A stretch of DNA of 64,000 nt from Mycobacteriales bacterium. Lineage in GTDB: Bacteria > Actinomycetota > Actinomycetes > Mycobacteriales > SCTD01. The notes under the pieces are model-generated. The model worked only from the letters and a program-made list of their open reading frames with translations. It ran no database searches and was not told the origin of the DNA. The number at the start of each line of letters is the position of its first letter. Position 1 is the stretch's first letter. Location of the stretch: contig JAUYQP010000010.1 in NCBI GenBank assembly GCA_030697205.1, positions 62,001 through 126,000 on the forward strand, read 5' to 3'. This document shows, piece after piece, positions 27,176 to 36,523 of the stretch. The position numbers and the translations under genes are program-made.

Positions 27176-28588
27176 TCAGGCAGGCGCGAGCAGGACCTTG
27201 CGGGTCCTGGGATCCGCGGTGACGACGCGCACCTTTACGCTCTGCCCCAGCGGCAGGTCCGCCCCGTCGCAGCGCGCCCGTACCGGGGGCTCAGCCAGCT
27301 GCACCGTGCCGTAGCGCGGGCCCGCGTCGACGACGACCGCGTCGAACTCCTCCCCCACGCACGGCGCGAGCACCACGGCCTCAGCGAGGTCGACGGTCGC
27401 GCGCTCCAAGGCCGACGCGCGCCGCCCCGAGTCCGTCATCACGGCAGGCAGCTCGGGCAGCCGCGCCCGCACGTGGTCGGGCACCGGCGTGCCGGCGCAG
27501 ACCGCGAGGCACACCTCGGTGGCAGTGCGGTCGGCGAGCCGGCGCAGCGGCGCGGTGACGTGGGCGTAGGGGGCCGCGACCGCGGAGTGCAGCGGCTGCT
27601 CGGGAGGCCCGCCGTCGAAGGCGGTGTAACCGGCCCCGCGCAGCAACCGCGTCGACAGGGCGAGCACGGCCGCCTCTGCCGGGACCGACGCGTCGAGCCG
27701 CGAGACGACCTCGGCGTACTCCTCGTCGGTGTCCCAGCGGACCCCGAGCGCGAGGGCGCTGCGGCGCAGCGCGGTGACGTCGTCGGCGTCCGGCGGCGGC
27801 AGGGTCCGCAGCAGCCCGACCCCGGCGTCGAGCATCATCCGGGCGGCAGCCATGCCGGTGAGCAGGCTGATCTGGGCGTTCCAGCCCTCGACCGGCAGGG
27901 GGGCGCGCAGCTCGAGCCGGGGCCGCCCGTCCGGGCCGTCGGTGACCTCCTGGTCGGGGGTGGGCAGGTCCACCGCGCCGCGGTCGCGACCCCGCTGCTG
28001 GCGCAGCTCGCCGACCTCCCGCAACAGCTGGAGCTGCTCGTCGGCGCTGCCGTCGTCGAGCGCTGCCTGCACCTGCGCGTAGGACAGCTTCGCGCGCGAG
28101 CGCACTTTCGCCCGCTCAACCCGCGCGGACGTCACCTCACCGTGGGCGTCGAGGGCGACCGACCACAGCGCCGCCGGCCGGACCTGGTCCGGGAGCAGGC
28201 TGGCCGCGCCCTCGCCGAGCACGTGCGGGTGCAGCGGCACCCGGGTGTCGGGGGCGTAGAGCGTCTCGCCGCGCTGCAGCAGCTCGAGGTCCAGGGCACC
28301 ACCGGGTACGACGAACGCGGTCAGGTCGGCGATCGCGTAGTGGACGGCGTAGCCGTCACCGTCGCGGGCGATCGCGAGCGCCTGGTCGAGGTCGCGGCTG
28401 TCCGGCGGGTCGATGGTGACGAGGGGCAGGTCGGTGCGGTCGAGCTCCGGCAGCCGCGGTGCGCGGGCCGCCTGCTCGGCCTCGGCGAGCGCCTCGGGGG
28501 TGACGTCTTCGACCACCTCGAGCTCGCGGCGCAGGTCCGCCCAGGAGGGCACGCGCGCGGGGGGCAAGTGGATGCGGGGGCTCGGCAC
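27176..28588 (-). CDS. RNB-domain (RNase II/R family) exoribonuclease
   Basis: 470 residues. The catalytic aspartate cluster is seen in TIDPPDSRDLDQAL, and the family continues with YAIADLTAFVVPGGALDLELLQRGETLYAPD and APYAHVTAPLRRLADR. It should degrade single-stranded RNA from the 3' end. It is shorter than RNase R and lacks clear N-terminal cold-shock domains; the last ~60 residues may be a small S1-like fold. This compact form is usual in actinobacteria. The GTG at 28588 lies six bases after a TAGGGT box on the same strand. Confidence 0.92.
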   Translation of the reverse strand: MPSPRIHLPPARVPSWADLRRELEVVEDVTPEALAEAEQAARAPRLPELDRTDLPLVTIDPPDSRDLDQALAIARDGDGYAVHYAIADLTAFVVPGGALDLELLQRGETLYAPDTRVPLHPHVLGEGAASLLPDQVRPAALWSVALDAHGEVTSARVERAKVRSRAKLSYAQVQAALDDGSADEQLQLLREVGELRQQRGRDRGAVDLPTPDQEVTDGPDGRPRLELRAPLPVEGWNAQISLLTGMAAARMMLDAGVGLLRTLPPPDADDVTALRRSALALGVRWDTDEEYAEVVSRLDASVPAEAAVLALSTRLLRGAGYTAFDGGPPEQPLHSAVAAPYAHVTAPLRRLADRTATEVCLAVCAGTPVPDHVRARLPELPAVMTDSGRRASALERATVDLAEAVVLAPCVGEEFDAVVVDAGPRYGTVQLAEPPVRARCDGADLPLGQSVKVRVVTADPRTRKVLLAPA

Positions 28589-28594
28589 CCGCCC

Positions 28595-28600
28595 ACCCTA
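28595..28600 (-). promoter_or_regulatory. Leaderless-type -10 box TAGGGT before the RNB gene
   Basis: Minus-strand TAGGGT ends six bases before the GTG at 28588, with no ribosome site in between. Confidence 0.5.
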
Positions 28601-28650
28601 GGCAGTTGACGGGGCTGGCCTGCCTCCCTAAGGCCAACCTTTTCGTTGAG

Positions 28651-28664
28651 CAACCAAGTGGGTG
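28651..28664. promoter_or_regulatory. ArsR-type operator CAACCAAGTGGGTG
   Basis: Inverted repeat CAACCA-AG-TGGGTG with one mismatch, just before the ArsR gene and in a locally AT-richer stretch. CAACCA/TGGTTG operators are familiar upstream of ArsR-AHSA1 pairs, so it is probably autoregulatory. Confidence 0.55.
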
Positions 28665-28673
28665 AACACGTCG

Positions 28674-29006
28674 ATGGCGACCGATCCGCTCAGCCGGGTC
28701 TTCGCCGCGCTCGCCGACCCGACCCGCCGCGCGATCCTCGAGCGGCTGGCCGACGGCGAGGCGACGGTCAACGCGCTGGCCGAGCCTTTCGCGATGAGCC
28801 TGCAGGCCGTCTCCAAGCACCTCCAGGTGCTCGAGGCGGCGGGGCTCGTCACGCGCGGCAAGAAGGCCCAGTGGCGTCCCGCCCGGCTGTCCGGTCGACC
28901 CCTCGGGCCGGCCGCCGACTGGCTGGAGCGCTACCGGGTCCTCTGGGAGAGCAGCTTCGACCACCTCGACGCGCACCTGCGCGACGTGCAGGGGAAGAGC
29001 ACATGA
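28674..29006 (+). CDS. ArsR-family regulator (partner of an AHSA1 protein)
   Basis: 110 residues of winged-helix: VFAALADPTRRAILERLADGEATVNALAEPFAMSLQAVSKHLQVLE is the classical ArsR core. There is no metal-binding cysteine motif, so it is of the non-metal type (SdpR-like) that travels with SRPBCC/AHSA1 proteins. The ATG at 28674 is preferred; an in-frame GTG at 28662 lies inside the proposed operator. Its stop overlaps the next start by four bases. Confidence 0.9.
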   Translation: MATDPLSRVFAALADPTRRAILERLADGEATVNALAEPFAMSLQAVSKHLQVLEAAGLVTRGKKAQWRPARLSGRPLGPAADWLERYRVLWESSFDHLDAHLRDVQGKST

Positions 29007-29443
29007 GCGGCTACACGAGCACCCGCACCTTCGGCGCGCCGCGCGAGCTGGTCTGGGGCTGCCTCACCGAGGCCGGCCACGTCGGGGTGTGGTTCGGCGG
29101 CCACGACGGTCGCATGGAGGACATGGTCTGTGAGCCCGTCGTCGGGGGTCGCTGGGGCGGCACGATGGTCCTGCCCGACGGCCACCGCATCGAGTGGGAC
29201 GGCCGGTTCCTGGTCGTCGAGGGGCCCGCCCGCCTGGTCTGGGCCTTCACCGACGTGCCACCGCTCCCGGCCGACGCTACCGAGGGCTACGCGATCACCC
29301 TCACCGAGGTCGACGGCGGCACCGAGCTGGTGCTCACCCAGGAGGGCGGGGCACTCACCGAGGAGCAGTACGTCGAGGCCCGCGCCGGCACGTCGATCTT
29401 CCTCGACGTCCTCGCCGAGCACCTCGCCACCCTGCGCGCCTGA
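29003..29443 (+). CDS. SRPBCC/AHSA1-family protein
   Basis: 146 residues of the Bet v1-like fold. It has TRTFGAPRELVWGCLTEAGHVGVWFGGHD at the start, the strand GGRWGGTMVLPDGHRIEWDGRFLVVEGPARLVWAFTD, and a C-terminal helix LTEEQYVEARAGTSIFLDVLAEHLATL. The fold binds hydrophobic ligands or chaperones. Translation is coupled to the ArsR regulator by an ATGA overlap, and the pair forms a self-contained response module whose ligand is unknown. Confidence 0.9.
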   Translation: MSGYTSTRTFGAPRELVWGCLTEAGHVGVWFGGHDGRMEDMVCEPVVGGRWGGTMVLPDGHRIEWDGRFLVVEGPARLVWAFTDVPPLPADATEGYAITLTEVDGGTELVLTQEGGALTEEQYVEARAGTSIFLDVLAEHLATLRA

Positions 29444-29500
29444 CCGCCCCGCCCCCTCCCGAGTGATCAACGGTCCCGGCGAGCGGAGGCGCCGAGGCGG

Positions 29501-30562
29501 TCACTCCTTGTCGGAGACGCCGGCGCTGTCGAAGGTCGCCATCTCGGCCAGGGCCCGCACCGCGGCCTGGACGAGCGGCAGCGCGAGCACCGCACCGGTG
29601 CCCTCTCCGAGCCGCAGCTCGAGGTCGACCAGCGGTCGCAGCCCGAGGTGCTCCAGCGCCACGGCGTGCCCGGGCTCTGCCGAGCGGTGGCCGGCGAGGC
29701 AGGCGTCGAGGCAGTCCGGCGCGAGCGCTGCGGCGACCAGCGCGGCTGCACCGGCGATGACGCCGTCGAGGATCACGGGCACCCGCGCCGCGGACGCACC
29801 GAGCACGAAGCCGGCGATCGCGGCGTGCTCCAGCCCGCCGACCGCGGCCAGCGCACCGACGGGGTCACCGGGGTGGGGCTGGTGGAGGGACAGAGCACGG
29901 CGTACGACGTCGGTCTTGCGCGCGAGCGTCTCGTCGTCGACACCGGTCCCCCGGCCGGTGACCACCTCGGCGGCCGCGCCGGTGAAGGCGGCGATCAGCG
30001 CGGCCGAGGCGGTGGTGTTGGCGATGCCCATGTCGCCGCTGAGCAGCACGTCGTGGCCCGCGGCGACGAGCTCCTGCGCGACCGCGATGCCGACCTCGAG
30101 GGCCTGCACCGCCTCGTCGCGGGTCATGGCCGGCTCGACCGCGAGGTCGCGGGTGCCGGCGCGGACCTTGCGGCGCAGCAGGCCCGGTGCCTCGTCGAGG
30201 TCGCCGGCGACGCCGACGTCAACGACCGTGACGGTCGCCCCGACCTGCGCGGCGAAGGCGTTGACCGCCGCTCCCCCGGCCAGGAAGTTGCCGACCATCT
30301 GCAGGGTGACCTCCTGTGGCCACGGCGTGACGCCCTGGGCGTGCACACCGTGGTCGGCGGCGAAGACCGCGACCGCAGCGCTCGACGGTACCGGCGGCGG
30401 GCAGGTCCCGAGCAGCCCCGCGACCCGGACGCTCACGTCCTCGAGGGCGCCGAGGGCTCCGCGCGGCTTGGTCAGCCGGTCCTGCCGCTCGCGCGCCTCG
30501 GCGAGCGCGGTCGGATCGGCAGGCCGGATCGCGGCCACGGTCTCGTCGAGCAGCTGTCCCAC
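29501..30562 (-). CDS. cobT: Nicotinate-nucleotide:dimethylbenzimidazole phosphoribosyltransferase
   Basis: 353 residues. CobT activates the lower ligand of cobalamin by forming alpha-ribazole phosphate. The family segments are visible: VFAADHGVHAQGVTPWPQEVTLQMV, LLSGDMGIANTTASAALIAA, GRGTGVDDE and the catalytic Glu in LRLGEGTGA near residue 325. Length is normal. It is separated from the main cob operon, 7.6 kb away, and has no cobU or cobS next to it. A 58-bp palindromic repeat lies upstream of its start, so its promoter is not obvious. Confidence 0.95.
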   Translation of the reverse strand: MGQLLDETVAAIRPADPTALAEARERQDRLTKPRGALGALEDVSVRVAGLLGTCPPPVPSSAAVAVFAADHGVHAQGVTPWPQEVTLQMVGNFLAGGAAVNAFAAQVGATVTVVDVGVAGDLDEAPGLLRRKVRAGTRDLAVEPAMTRDEAVQALEVGIAVAQELVAAGHDVLLSGDMGIANTTASAALIAAFTGAAAEVVTGRGTGVDDETLARKTDVVRRALSLHQPHPGDPVGALAAVGGLEHAAIAGFVLGASAARVPVILDGVIAGAAALVAAALAPDCLDACLAGHRSAEPGHAVALEHLGLRPLVDLELRLGEGTGAVLALPLVQAAVRALAEMATFDSAGVSDKE

Positions 30563-30628
30563 GGTGGTGTCCCTTCAGGTGGTGCGAGCGACCGCCCCGC
30601 TCCGCCCTCGACGCCCCCCCCCGCTCGC

Positions 30629-30686
30629 TGATCTTCGCCGTGTTGCGACTCGCTGAGCGTGCGATATCGCAAGGAGGCGAAGATCA
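30629..30686 (+). repeat. 58-bp palindromic repeat, copy A
   Basis: Twenty-base arms (11 bp TGATCTTCGCC, a 3-base mismatch bulge, 6 bp TTGCGA) around an 18-base loop. The same arms occur at 61075-61132 with a different loop of equal length. It lies between the small gene downstream of thiC and the start of cobT. Confidence 0.75.
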
Positions 30687-30750
30687 CCGCGGGTGGGACG
30701 GCGGGCGGGGCGGATTGTGCGGGTGAGGTGGGTGCGGTCAGGTGGACGGG

Positions 30751-30962
30751 TCAGGTGGGGAGGGCGCCGCCGTGGCGGCTGATGGCGGTCTGGACCGCGG
30801 CTCGGAAGGCCGCGGTGTCGGTGCCGCCCAGGTTCTCGACGCGGGTGCCCTCGTGGGGAAGGTGCGTCAGCACGACGCCGGGCAGGGTGCCGGCGAGCGC
30901 GCGGACGTCGGGCAGGGCGACGTCGCAGACGACGACCTCGTCAGGCGCCCGGTCGGTGCACA

Positions 30963-30963
<1 letters not shown>
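30751..30963 (-). CDS. Small protein after thiC, unknown
   Basis: 70 residues, start MCTDRAPDEVVVCDVALPDVRALAG, end AAVQTAISRHGGALPT. The ATG overlaps the thiC stop by one base (TGATG), which indicates coupled translation under the TPP riboswitch. Two cysteines, C2 and C14, are near the N-terminus. I recognise no family; it does not resemble ThiE, ThiD or ThiS. The same codon bias as its neighbours supports a real gene. Confidence 0.6.
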
Positions 30964-32876
<1,913 letters not shown>

Positions 32877-33617
32877 CTAGAACAGCACGGCGGTCCGCAG
32901 CAGGCCGGTGCCCTCGGCGCGCCCGGACAGGGTGCGGGCGAAGTCCACGGCGTCGAGCGACAGCCGCTCCCCACCGCTGCCCCGCGACCAGCGACCACCG
33001 GCCGGCCCGGTGAGCTCCAGGTCGAACGGCTGCCCGTGCAGGTCCGCCCACTCGGCCACGAGGTCCTGCACCAGGCGCCCGTCGTGGTCGGCGGTGACGA
33101 CCGGCGTGCGGTCGGTGGCGGCGCAGATGTCGACGCGGTGCATCCACAGGTCGCGGTTGATGACCCGGTCGAACAAGTAGCCGACGCCGACCTTGCCGTC
33201 GTTGGTCGGCACCCTCACCAGGCTCCGCAGCGGCTCGGGGAAGCGCCGCCGGAAGCGAGCGAAGCGCGGCAGGACGCTGCCTGCACGGTCCCGGGCCTGC
33301 TGCGGTGCCCAGTCGTCGCGGGCCCGCTGCCCCGCCTGCATGAAGGCGTCGAGCGGAGGCAGCCCCTCGGCCCTCGCGAGCCGGCGGCCGGCGAGCTGCT
33401 GCCTGACGCCCTCCGCCGGGGAGAGGAACGCCTCGGCGGAGGCGACCTGGTGGACGACGACCTGGCGCACCGTCCACGCAGGGCAGGCCGTGGGCCGCTC
33501 CCACTCCTGCGGTGCCAGGTCGTCGAGGACGGCGAGCTGGCGCGCGATCGCCTCCTCGGCGAGCGCGAGCGCCTCGTCGCGGGTGAGCGGCGCGATGTCC
33601 AGGGCGGTGATGGTCAT
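32877..33617 (-). CDS. DinB-like/maleylpyruvate isomerase family protein
   Basis: 246 residues of the TIGR03083 type. The N-terminal four-helix part has ALAEEAIARQLAVLDDLAPQEWERPTACPAWTVRQVVVHQVASAEAF with a His for metal binding, and a later DLWMHRVDICAATDR. Relatives are mycothiol-dependent isomerases or transferases. A C-terminal domain follows (LELTGPAGGRWSRGSGGERLSLDAVDFARTL). Its ATG overlaps the stop of the TetR gene by four bases, so the regulator probably controls it. Confidence 0.82.
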   Translation of the reverse strand: MTITALDIAPLTRDEALALAEEAIARQLAVLDDLAPQEWERPTACPAWTVRQVVVHQVASAEAFLSPAEGVRQQLAGRRLARAEGLPPLDAFMQAGQRARDDWAPQQARDRAGSVLPRFARFRRRFPEPLRSLVRVPTNDGKVGVGYLFDRVINRDLWMHRVDICAATDRTPVVTADHDGRLVQDLVAEWADLHGQPFDLELTGPAGGRWSRGSGGERLSLDAVDFARTLSGRAEGTGLLRTAVLF

Positions 33618-34225
33618 GATGAGCCTCTCGTCATCGGGGCAGGCGCGGGCGGTCGTGCCCGAGCCAGGAAGTCGGTGAGGGCGTCGTCGAGCAGGTCCCG
33701 CCAGCGCCGACCGCCGGGGTCGTTGGCGATCTGCTGGCTCATCAGCCCGGTGTGCAGCGCGCTCCACAGGTCGAGGTCGCGCTGGGAGGTGACGCCGAGG
33801 GCGGCGAGGCCGGTGCGCATCCGCTCGTAGAGGACCTCGGCCCTCGCGTAGGACTGCGCCGAGGGGACGAATCCGGGGACGGTCCGCAGGAACAGCAACC
33901 CGAACCTCGCGGGCTGTGAGACGCACCAGTCGAACAGCAGCTGGTTGGCCGTGCGGAACGCCGCCTCGGGCTCGCCCGGCAGGTCGGTGAGCAGCTCGAG
34001 CAGCTCGTCGTTGGCGGCCGCGAACATCCGGTCGTAGAGGTCGGCCTTGGAGCTCACGTAGCCGTACAGCGACGGCGGCTGCATGCCGACCTCGGCCGCG
34101 ACGTCGCGCAGGGACAGGCCGGCGAGCCCGTCGCGGTCAGCGAGGCGCCACGCGGCGTCGAGGATGTCCTTCGTCGTGGCGGCCCGCCGAGCCGCGACCC
34201 GACCCACCTTCGGTTCTCCGAACAC
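33614..34225 (-). CDS. TetR-family regulator
   Basis: 203 residues. The DNA-binding domain is TKDILDAAWRLADRDGLAGLSLRDVAAEVGMQPPSLYGYVSSKADLYDRMF, and the C-terminal domain is of the TetR_C_33 or WHG kind. I chose the GTG at 34225, the last candidate before the helix-turn-helix; longer frames run into the cobalamin riboswitch on the other strand. A 17-bp inverted repeat overlaps this start. The target is probably its own operon with the DinB-like gene. Confidence 0.85.
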   Translation of the reverse strand: MFGEPKVGRVAARRAATTKDILDAAWRLADRDGLAGLSLRDVAAEVGMQPPSLYGYVSSKADLYDRMFAAANDELLELLTDLPGEPEAAFRTANQLLFDWCVSQPARFGLLFLRTVPGFVPSAQSYARAEVLYERMRTGLAALGVTSQRDLDLWSALHTGLMSQQIANDPGGRRWRDLLDDALTDFLARARPPAPAPMTRGSS

Positions 34226-34233
34226 CCTTCGGA
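34217..34233. promoter_or_regulatory. Probable TetR operator TCCGAA-N5-TTCGGA
   Basis: Perfect 6-bp arms separated by five bases, lying across the GTG start of the TetR gene. Position and symmetry suggest autoregulation. Confidence 0.55.
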
Positions 34234-34309
34234 CAATGGCCCGGTCGCCGGGCGTGGTCCATAGCCCGTCCGGGCCAGCCCACCCGCTGCGTGACCCGGC
34301 GCCGCGGTT

Positions 34310-34436
34310 GTGCTTTGCTCGTCGTCCGCAGCGCCGCTCGCTGAGGAAGCCGGTGAGATCCCGGCGCGGTCCCGCCACTGTGACTGACCCGTACGAGGGT
34401 CGGGAGCCAGACACTCGGAGCGGCGCGAACCGACCC
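34310..34436 (+). ncRNA. Cobalamin riboswitch upstream of cbtB-cbtA
   Basis: The core reads AAGCCGGTGAGATCCCGGC, then GCGGTCCCGCCACTGTGA (B12 box, GCCACTG at 34374-34380), then GGGAGCCAGACACTC. These are the conserved blocks of the AdoCbl/cobalamin aptamer in order. It precedes the cobalt transporter genes, which should be switched off when cobalamin is plentiful. Confidence 0.93.
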
Positions 34437-34470
34437 ACGGGGCGAACGACCCCCGGGAGGAGCACACCCG

Positions 34471-34674
34471 ATGTCTCAGCTCACCGCCCGCCTGCACGGC
34501 ACCCGCACCCCGGCCGCAGCCCTGCTCGCGCTGCTCGGCGCCACGTCGATGCTGTTCGCGGTCGCGTTCGACCAGGGCCAGGTCGCCGCGCTGGCGCAGG
34601 CCGCCTTCGGCGACTCCACCGTGCACGAGCTGTTCCACGACGCACGGCACATGCTCGGCTTCCCCTGCCACTGA
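34471..34674 (+). CDS. cbtB: Cobalt transporter subunit CbtB
   Basis: 67 residues with one membrane helix (AAALLALLGATSMLFAVAF) and the C-terminal His motif HELFHDARHMLGFPCH, which is expected to bind cobalt. CbtB works with CbtA in cobalt uptake. The ATG follows a GGGAGGA ribosome site and the cobalamin riboswitch. Its stop overlaps the cbtA start (TGATG). Confidence 0.93.
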   Translation: MSQLTARLHGTRTPAAALLALLGATSMLFAVAFDQGQVAALAQAAFGDSTVHELFHDARHMLGFPCH

Positions 34675-35384
34675 TGGGCGCCCTGCTCGGCCGCGGCGCC
34701 CTCTCCGGGGCGCTGGCCGGCCTGCTGACCTCCGTCGTCGCGTTCTTCCTGCTCGAGCCGGTCCTCGACCGGGCCATCGCCCTCGAGGGTGGCGGCGGCG
34801 ACGGTCCGGTGTCCCGCGAGGTCCAGAAGCTGTTCGGCCTGCCCGTCGGCTTCGCCCTCGTCGGGCTCTCCCTCGGCCTGCTGTTCGCGGTCGCCTACCG
34901 CGTCCTGCCGTCACGCGCCGACGACTGGCACCGCTCCACGGGGCTCGCCCTCGGTGCCTTCCTGGCACTCGCCGCGGTGCCGCAGCTGCGCTACCCGGCG
35001 AACCCACCGGGCGTCGGGGACCCCGAGACGATCACCACGCGGACGTCGTCGTACCTCCTCGCGGTCGCCGTCGGCGTCGTCGTGGTCGCAGGGGCCTACG
35101 CCGCCCTCCGCGCGTTGGACCGGCGCGGTGTCCCCGCGGCCGCCCGGCAGAGCCTCGTCGTCGCGGGGTCGCTCGCGGTCGTCGCGGTCGGCTACGCGCT
35201 GCTGCCCGACAGCGGCGACGCCGTGGAGGTCCCCGCGACGCTGGTGTGGGACTTCCGAATCCGGTCGCTCGGGGTCCTCGCGCTGCTCTACGCCTCCCTC
35301 GGGGCGGCCTTCGGCCTGCTCTCGACCCGGGCCTCCCGCGTGCCGGACGCCCCGACCGACGCGCTCGTCCGAGCGGCCGGCTGA
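34674..35384 (+). CDS. cbtA: Cobalt transporter subunit CbtA
   Basis: 236 residues with about five or six membrane helices. It begins MGALLGRGALSGALAGLLTSVVAFFLLEPVLDRAI, and the next block VSREVQKLFGLPVGFALVGLSLGLLFAVAYRVLP is typical of CbtA. ALAAVPQLRYPANPPGVGDPETI is the conserved external loop. It is translationally coupled to cbtB and lies under the cobalamin riboswitch. Confidence 0.93.
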   Translation: MGALLGRGALSGALAGLLTSVVAFFLLEPVLDRAIALEGGGGDGPVSREVQKLFGLPVGFALVGLSLGLLFAVAYRVLPSRADDWHRSTGLALGAFLALAAVPQLRYPANPPGVGDPETITTRTSSYLLAVAVGVVVVAGAYAALRALDRRGVPAAARQSLVVAGSLAVVAVGYALLPDSGDAVEVPATLVWDFRIRSLGVLALLYASLGAAFGLLSTRASRVPDAPTDALVRAAG

Positions 35385-35893
35385 CCACCCGGCTGCTGCT
35401 GGTCCGCCACCCGGGGACCGCCGCGACCCGGACCGCGACGGTGCCCGCGGACGAGCCGGCGACGGGCGTCCTCCCGGACTGGTCGCGCTTCCTGGGCCGC
35501 GCCGGGACGGTCGTCACCTCACCTGCCCGGCGCTGCTCGGTGCCCGGGGCCGCCGTCGACGCACGACTCCGCCCGTGGGACCTCGGCGCCTGGGTCGGAC
35601 GGGACCTGGCCGAGCTGGACCTCGCTGGTTGGCGCGCCGACCCGGGCTACGACGAGCACGGCGGCGAGACCCTGCAGGCCCTGTACGACCGGGTGGCCGG
35701 ACTGCTCGCGGACTGGCACGACCGCGACGACCGGCTGGTCGCGGTCACGCACGCGGCGGTGGTCAAGGCGGCTGTCGTCCACGCGCTGCACGCACCGGTG
35801 CAGGCGACCTGGGACGTCGACGTCGCGCCGTCGTCGGCCACCGAGCTGCACGCGACCCCGACGGGCTGGCGGGTCGTCGGCGTCAACCGGTGA
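35381..35893 (+). CDS. Histidine phosphatase family protein (alpha-ribazole phosphatase-like), CTG start
   Basis: 170 residues. The phosphoglycerate-mutase fold shows LLLVRHPG, with Pro replacing the usual Gly of RHG, then TSPARRC, the Glu of GGETLQALYDRV and the second His of VTHAAVVKAA. In a cobalamin-riboswitch operon it may remove the phosphate of alpha-ribazole phosphate or adenosylcobalamin phosphate. No ATG, GTG or TTG lies close upstream in frame. A CTG at 35381 overlaps the cbtA stop as CTGA and puts the RHP motif at the normal distance, so I take CTG as the start. Confidence 0.8.
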   Translation: MTTRLLLVRHPGTAATRTATVPADEPATGVLPDWSRFLGRAGTVVTSPARRCSVPGAAVDARLRPWDLGAWVGRDLAELDLAGWRADPGYDEHGGETLQALYDRVAGLLADWHDRDDRLVAVTHAAVVKAAVVHALHAPVQATWDVDVAPSSATELHATPTGWRVVGVNR

Positions 35894-36492
35894 GTAGCGT
35901 GCGGCCGGTGCTGAAGAAGACCTACGCCGCCCTCGCTGTCACCGACGCCCTGCTCGCTGCCACCGGTCGCGCCGGCCCGCGGCGGGTCACCAAGCCGCTG
36001 CTCATGCCCGTGCTCGCGGCCTCCTCCGACCGCCCGTCACAGCGGGCACTGGCTCTCGGGTGGGGTGGCGACGTCGCACTGCTCGGCTCCTCGCCGGCGG
36101 CGTTCACGACGGGGCTCGCGTCGTTCCTCGTCGGTCATGCCGCCTGGATCGCCGCGGTCCGCGGGCGCGGCGGCGGTGGCCTCCTGCGCCGCCGGCCCGC
36201 GGCTGCCGCGCCCTACGCCCTCGCCTGGGCGGGCCTCAACGCCTACCTCTGGTCGCGCACCGGTCGCGACCGGCTGCCGGTCCTGGCCTACTCCGGCGCT
36301 CTGGCCGCGATGGCCCTGACCGCGCTCGACAGCGGCGATGCCCGCACGGCAACGGGCGGCGCGCTGTTCATGGCGTCGGACAGCCTGCTGGCGCTGGAGA
36401 AGTTCGGCGGTGTGCACCTCCCGCTGCACGAGGGCCTGGTGATGGCGTCCTACACGGCCGCCCAGGCGCTGCTCGCGTCAGACGCCGACTGA
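35890..36492 (+). CDS. Lysoplasmalogenase-family (YhhN) membrane protein
   Basis: 200 residues with about seven hydrophobic helices. The family features are VTKPLLMPVLAA near the start, LALGWGGDVALLG, the repeated small-residue helices, and the C-terminal GGALFMASDSLLALEKFGG with conserved acidic residues. TMEM86-type members cleave vinyl-ether lysolipids, but bacterial members are little studied. The GTG start overlaps the phosphatase stop by four bases, so it ends the cobalamin-controlled operon, with no obvious functional link. Confidence 0.85.
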   Translation: MSSVRPVLKKTYAALAVTDALLAATGRAGPRRVTKPLLMPVLAASSDRPSQRALALGWGGDVALLGSSPAAFTTGLASFLVGHAAWIAAVRGRGGGGLLRRRPAAAAPYALAWAGLNAYLWSRTGRDRLPVLAYSGALAAMALTALDSGDARTATGGALFMASDSLLALEKFGGVHLPLHEGLVMASYTAAQALLASDAD

Positions 36493-36523
36493 CAGCCCCC
36501 CTGATCGCCGGTGGGTCACGCGA

